From contig JAFKKW010000413.1 in NCBI GenBank assembly GCA_017304275.1, positions 1-14,863 on the forward strand: a DNA stretch of 14,863 nt, read 5' to 3'. Origin of the DNA: Hyphomicrobiales bacterium (GTDB taxonomy: Bacteria > Pseudomonadota > Alphaproteobacteria > Rhizobiales > Hyphomicrobiaceae). Every line of letters begins with the position of its first letter. Positions within the stretch are counted from its first letter, which is position 1. The notes below the pieces were generated by a model. The model saw nothing but the letters and a program-made list of their open reading frames with translations. It was not told the origin of the DNA and ran no database searches. The position numbers and the translations under genes are program-made. Positions 13,597-14,863 of the stretch are shown here, in pieces.

Positions 13597-14863
13597 CCTC
13601 CCTCGCCAGGAACAAGGCAACCGCTGCGGCCATGGTGGTCGCGGCGGGCGCCGGAGTGTGGGCGGGCCAAAATGGTCTGCTTCACTTGCCGCAGGTCCAA
13701 CCTTCCGCAACGACTTCCGAGACGTCCCCCGCTACGCCTTCGGGGGGAGCCATCTACTATCGTGACCCCGACAAGCGGCCATTCTACTCAATGACGCCCC
13801 GCAAGACCGATGATGGTCGCGATTATGTGCCCGTACTCGCCAGCGAGGACGTGAACTTCGATGCTGAGCCAGCGGCCGAGGTCGCACCCGGTGAGCGAAA
13901 GATCAAGTTCTACCGCAATCCAATGGGCCTGCCCGACACTTCGCCAGTGCCCAAAAAGGATTCGATGGGGATGGACTACATCGCTGTCTATGAAGTCGAA
14001 GACTCGGACGACGGTTCAGTAAAGGTGTCGCTCGGAAAACTGCAGCGTACGGGCGTTGAGACTGCGCTGATTGGAAGGCAGGTTCTGACGCGCACCATCA
14101 AGGCGCCCGGTGTTGTGCAACTCGACGAACGCCGGATAGCGGTCGTGGCGCCGCGCTACGACGGATTTGTCGCGAGCGTGGGGCCGGCGACCACCGCCTC
14201 TCATGTGAAAAGAGGCGATGAGCTTGTCACGCTCTTCAGTCAAGAAGTTGTGGGCTGGGCAGCGAACCTCGGAGTTGAGATCGATGCTGACCGGCGTAAG
14301 TCGTCGAACAAAACTGAAGGAAACGGCCGCAGCATTGGCGCTGCCCGTAGGCTTGAGAATTTGGGCGCGCCATTGGAATTCATTGATGCTGTTCGGCGAA
14401 CGGGGCAGGTACCGAATACGTTCATCGTCCGCGCACCCTTGGATGGAGTGGTCTTGGAACGCAATGCCGTAGACGGCCAAGCCTTCAAGGCCGGCGACGT
14501 GTTGTTCCGCATCGCGGACCATTCCGTGGTTTGGATGATGGCCGACGTTGCGGAGGGCGACATCGATGCTCTCAAAGTTGGTCAGCCGGTCCAGGTCACA
14601 ACGCGCGCCTGGCCCGGACGCGTTTTCAAAGGCAATGTGGCTATCGTCTATCCGCATCTCATGAAAGAAACGCGCACAGCCCGCGTTCGCATCGAGCTCG
14701 CGAATTCCGATCTCGCTCTTTTACCTGACATGTACGGCGACGTAGCCATTTCCACGGGAGAGGGAGTTCCGGTGGTGGCAGTGCCCACAAGCGCTGTCAT
14801 CGACAGCGGTGCGCGGCAAGTGGTGCTGGTGGATCGCGGCGAGGGTGATGGCAGCCTGCTGCT
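13593..14863 (+). CDS. CusB-like RND efflux adaptor with tandem heavy-metal-binding repeats (partial, 3' cut)
   Basis: 423 codons are visible with no stop before the window end. Residues about 10-28 are a signal anchor. Two related segments follow, 54-86 (IYYRDPDKR...GRDYVPVLASED) and 105-137 (KFYRNPMGL...SMGMDYIAVYEVED). They match the heavy-metal-binding domain placed in front of CusB-type adaptors; the first copy has lost the SMGMDY methionines. The adaptor itself runs from about 142: GVVQLDERRIAVVAPRYDGFV (lipoyl half), a short helical hairpin, FIVRAPLDGVVLERNAVDGQ (second half), then VWMMADVAEGDIDALKVGQ and the beta-barrel. It should capture Cu(I)/Ag(I) and feed an RND pump expected just downstream. 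It starts at the ATG overlapping the FixH stop. Confidence 0.85.
   Translation, partial: MTSLARNKATAAAMVVAAGAGVWAGQNGLLHLPQVQPSATTSETSPATPSGGAIYYRDPDKRPFYSMTPRKTDDGRDYVPVLASEDVNFDAEPAAEVAPGERKIKFYRNPMGLPDTSPVPKKDSMGMDYIAVYEVEDSDDGSVKVSLGKLQRTGVETALIGRQVLTRTIKAPGVVQLDERRIAVVAPRYDGFVASVGPATTASHVKRGDELVTLFSQEVVGWAANLGVEIDADRRKSSNKTEGNGRSIGAARRLENLGAPLEFIDAVRRTGQVPNTFIVRAPLDGVVLERNAVDGQAFKAGDVLFRIADHSVVWMMADVAEGDIDALKVGQPVQVTTRAWPGRVFKGNVAIVYPHLMKETRTARVRIELANSDLALLPDMYGDVAISTGEGVPVVAVPTSAVIDSGARQVVLVDRGEGDGSLL

Overview
The window looks like an accessory region of an alphaproteobacterium, probably Hyphomicrobiales (Rhizobiales). This rests on high-GC coding sequence, a FixH-family protein beside a heavy-metal RND system, and an RND adaptor with the two-leader architecture I associate with that group. 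The genus cannot be fixed from the sequence, and plasmid versus chromosomal island cannot be decided.

Left part (1-4335, genes on the minus strand). Positions 87-158 hold three degenerate direct repeats with an exact 24-bp period beside an AT-rich stretch. Next comes a tightly overlapped three-gene operon, transcribed right to left: an XRE-type HTH fused to an ASCH domain (3082-2291); a 504-aa protein joining a PIN nuclease domain, a GNAT acetyltransferase-like domain and a C-terminal PUA-like (ASCH/EVE-type) region (2319-805); and a small P-loop kinase resembling archaeal adenylate kinase AdkA (808-254). Overlaps of 29 bp and 4 bp imply translational coupling. I read this as an elaborated toxin-antitoxin or defence-like module and consider it the most interesting system here. 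Upstream lies an ordinary VapBC-like pair: an AbrB-fold antitoxin followed directly by a PIN toxin. Both promoter regions carry an AT-rich inverted repeat sharing the octamer ATATTCCT. Beyond it are a decayed small coiled-coil ORF and a decayed IS3-family transposase end.

Middle part (4631-7264). A CDF-family cation transporter and a DMT/EamA transporter with a strongly His-rich C-terminal tail lie on the minus strand. They diverge from a plus-strand run of metal genes that starts with a small His-rich exported protein. The intergenic region between them contains a 15-bp inverted repeat.

Right part (7321-14863, plus strand). A heavy-metal RND adaptor with an extra N-terminal periplasmic domain is followed 9 nt later by an HME-RND pump. 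Then come a small exported protein, a Cys-rich exported protein, a FixH-family protein, and a second RND adaptor of CusB type with tandem heavy-metal-binding-like repeats, cut by the window end. The logic is periplasmic metal capture by His-, Cys- and Met-rich proteins and export by RND pumps, with CDF and DMT carriers at the inner membrane. No outer-membrane factor gene and no metal-sensing regulator is visible in the window. No rRNA, tRNA or CRISPR array was recognised.
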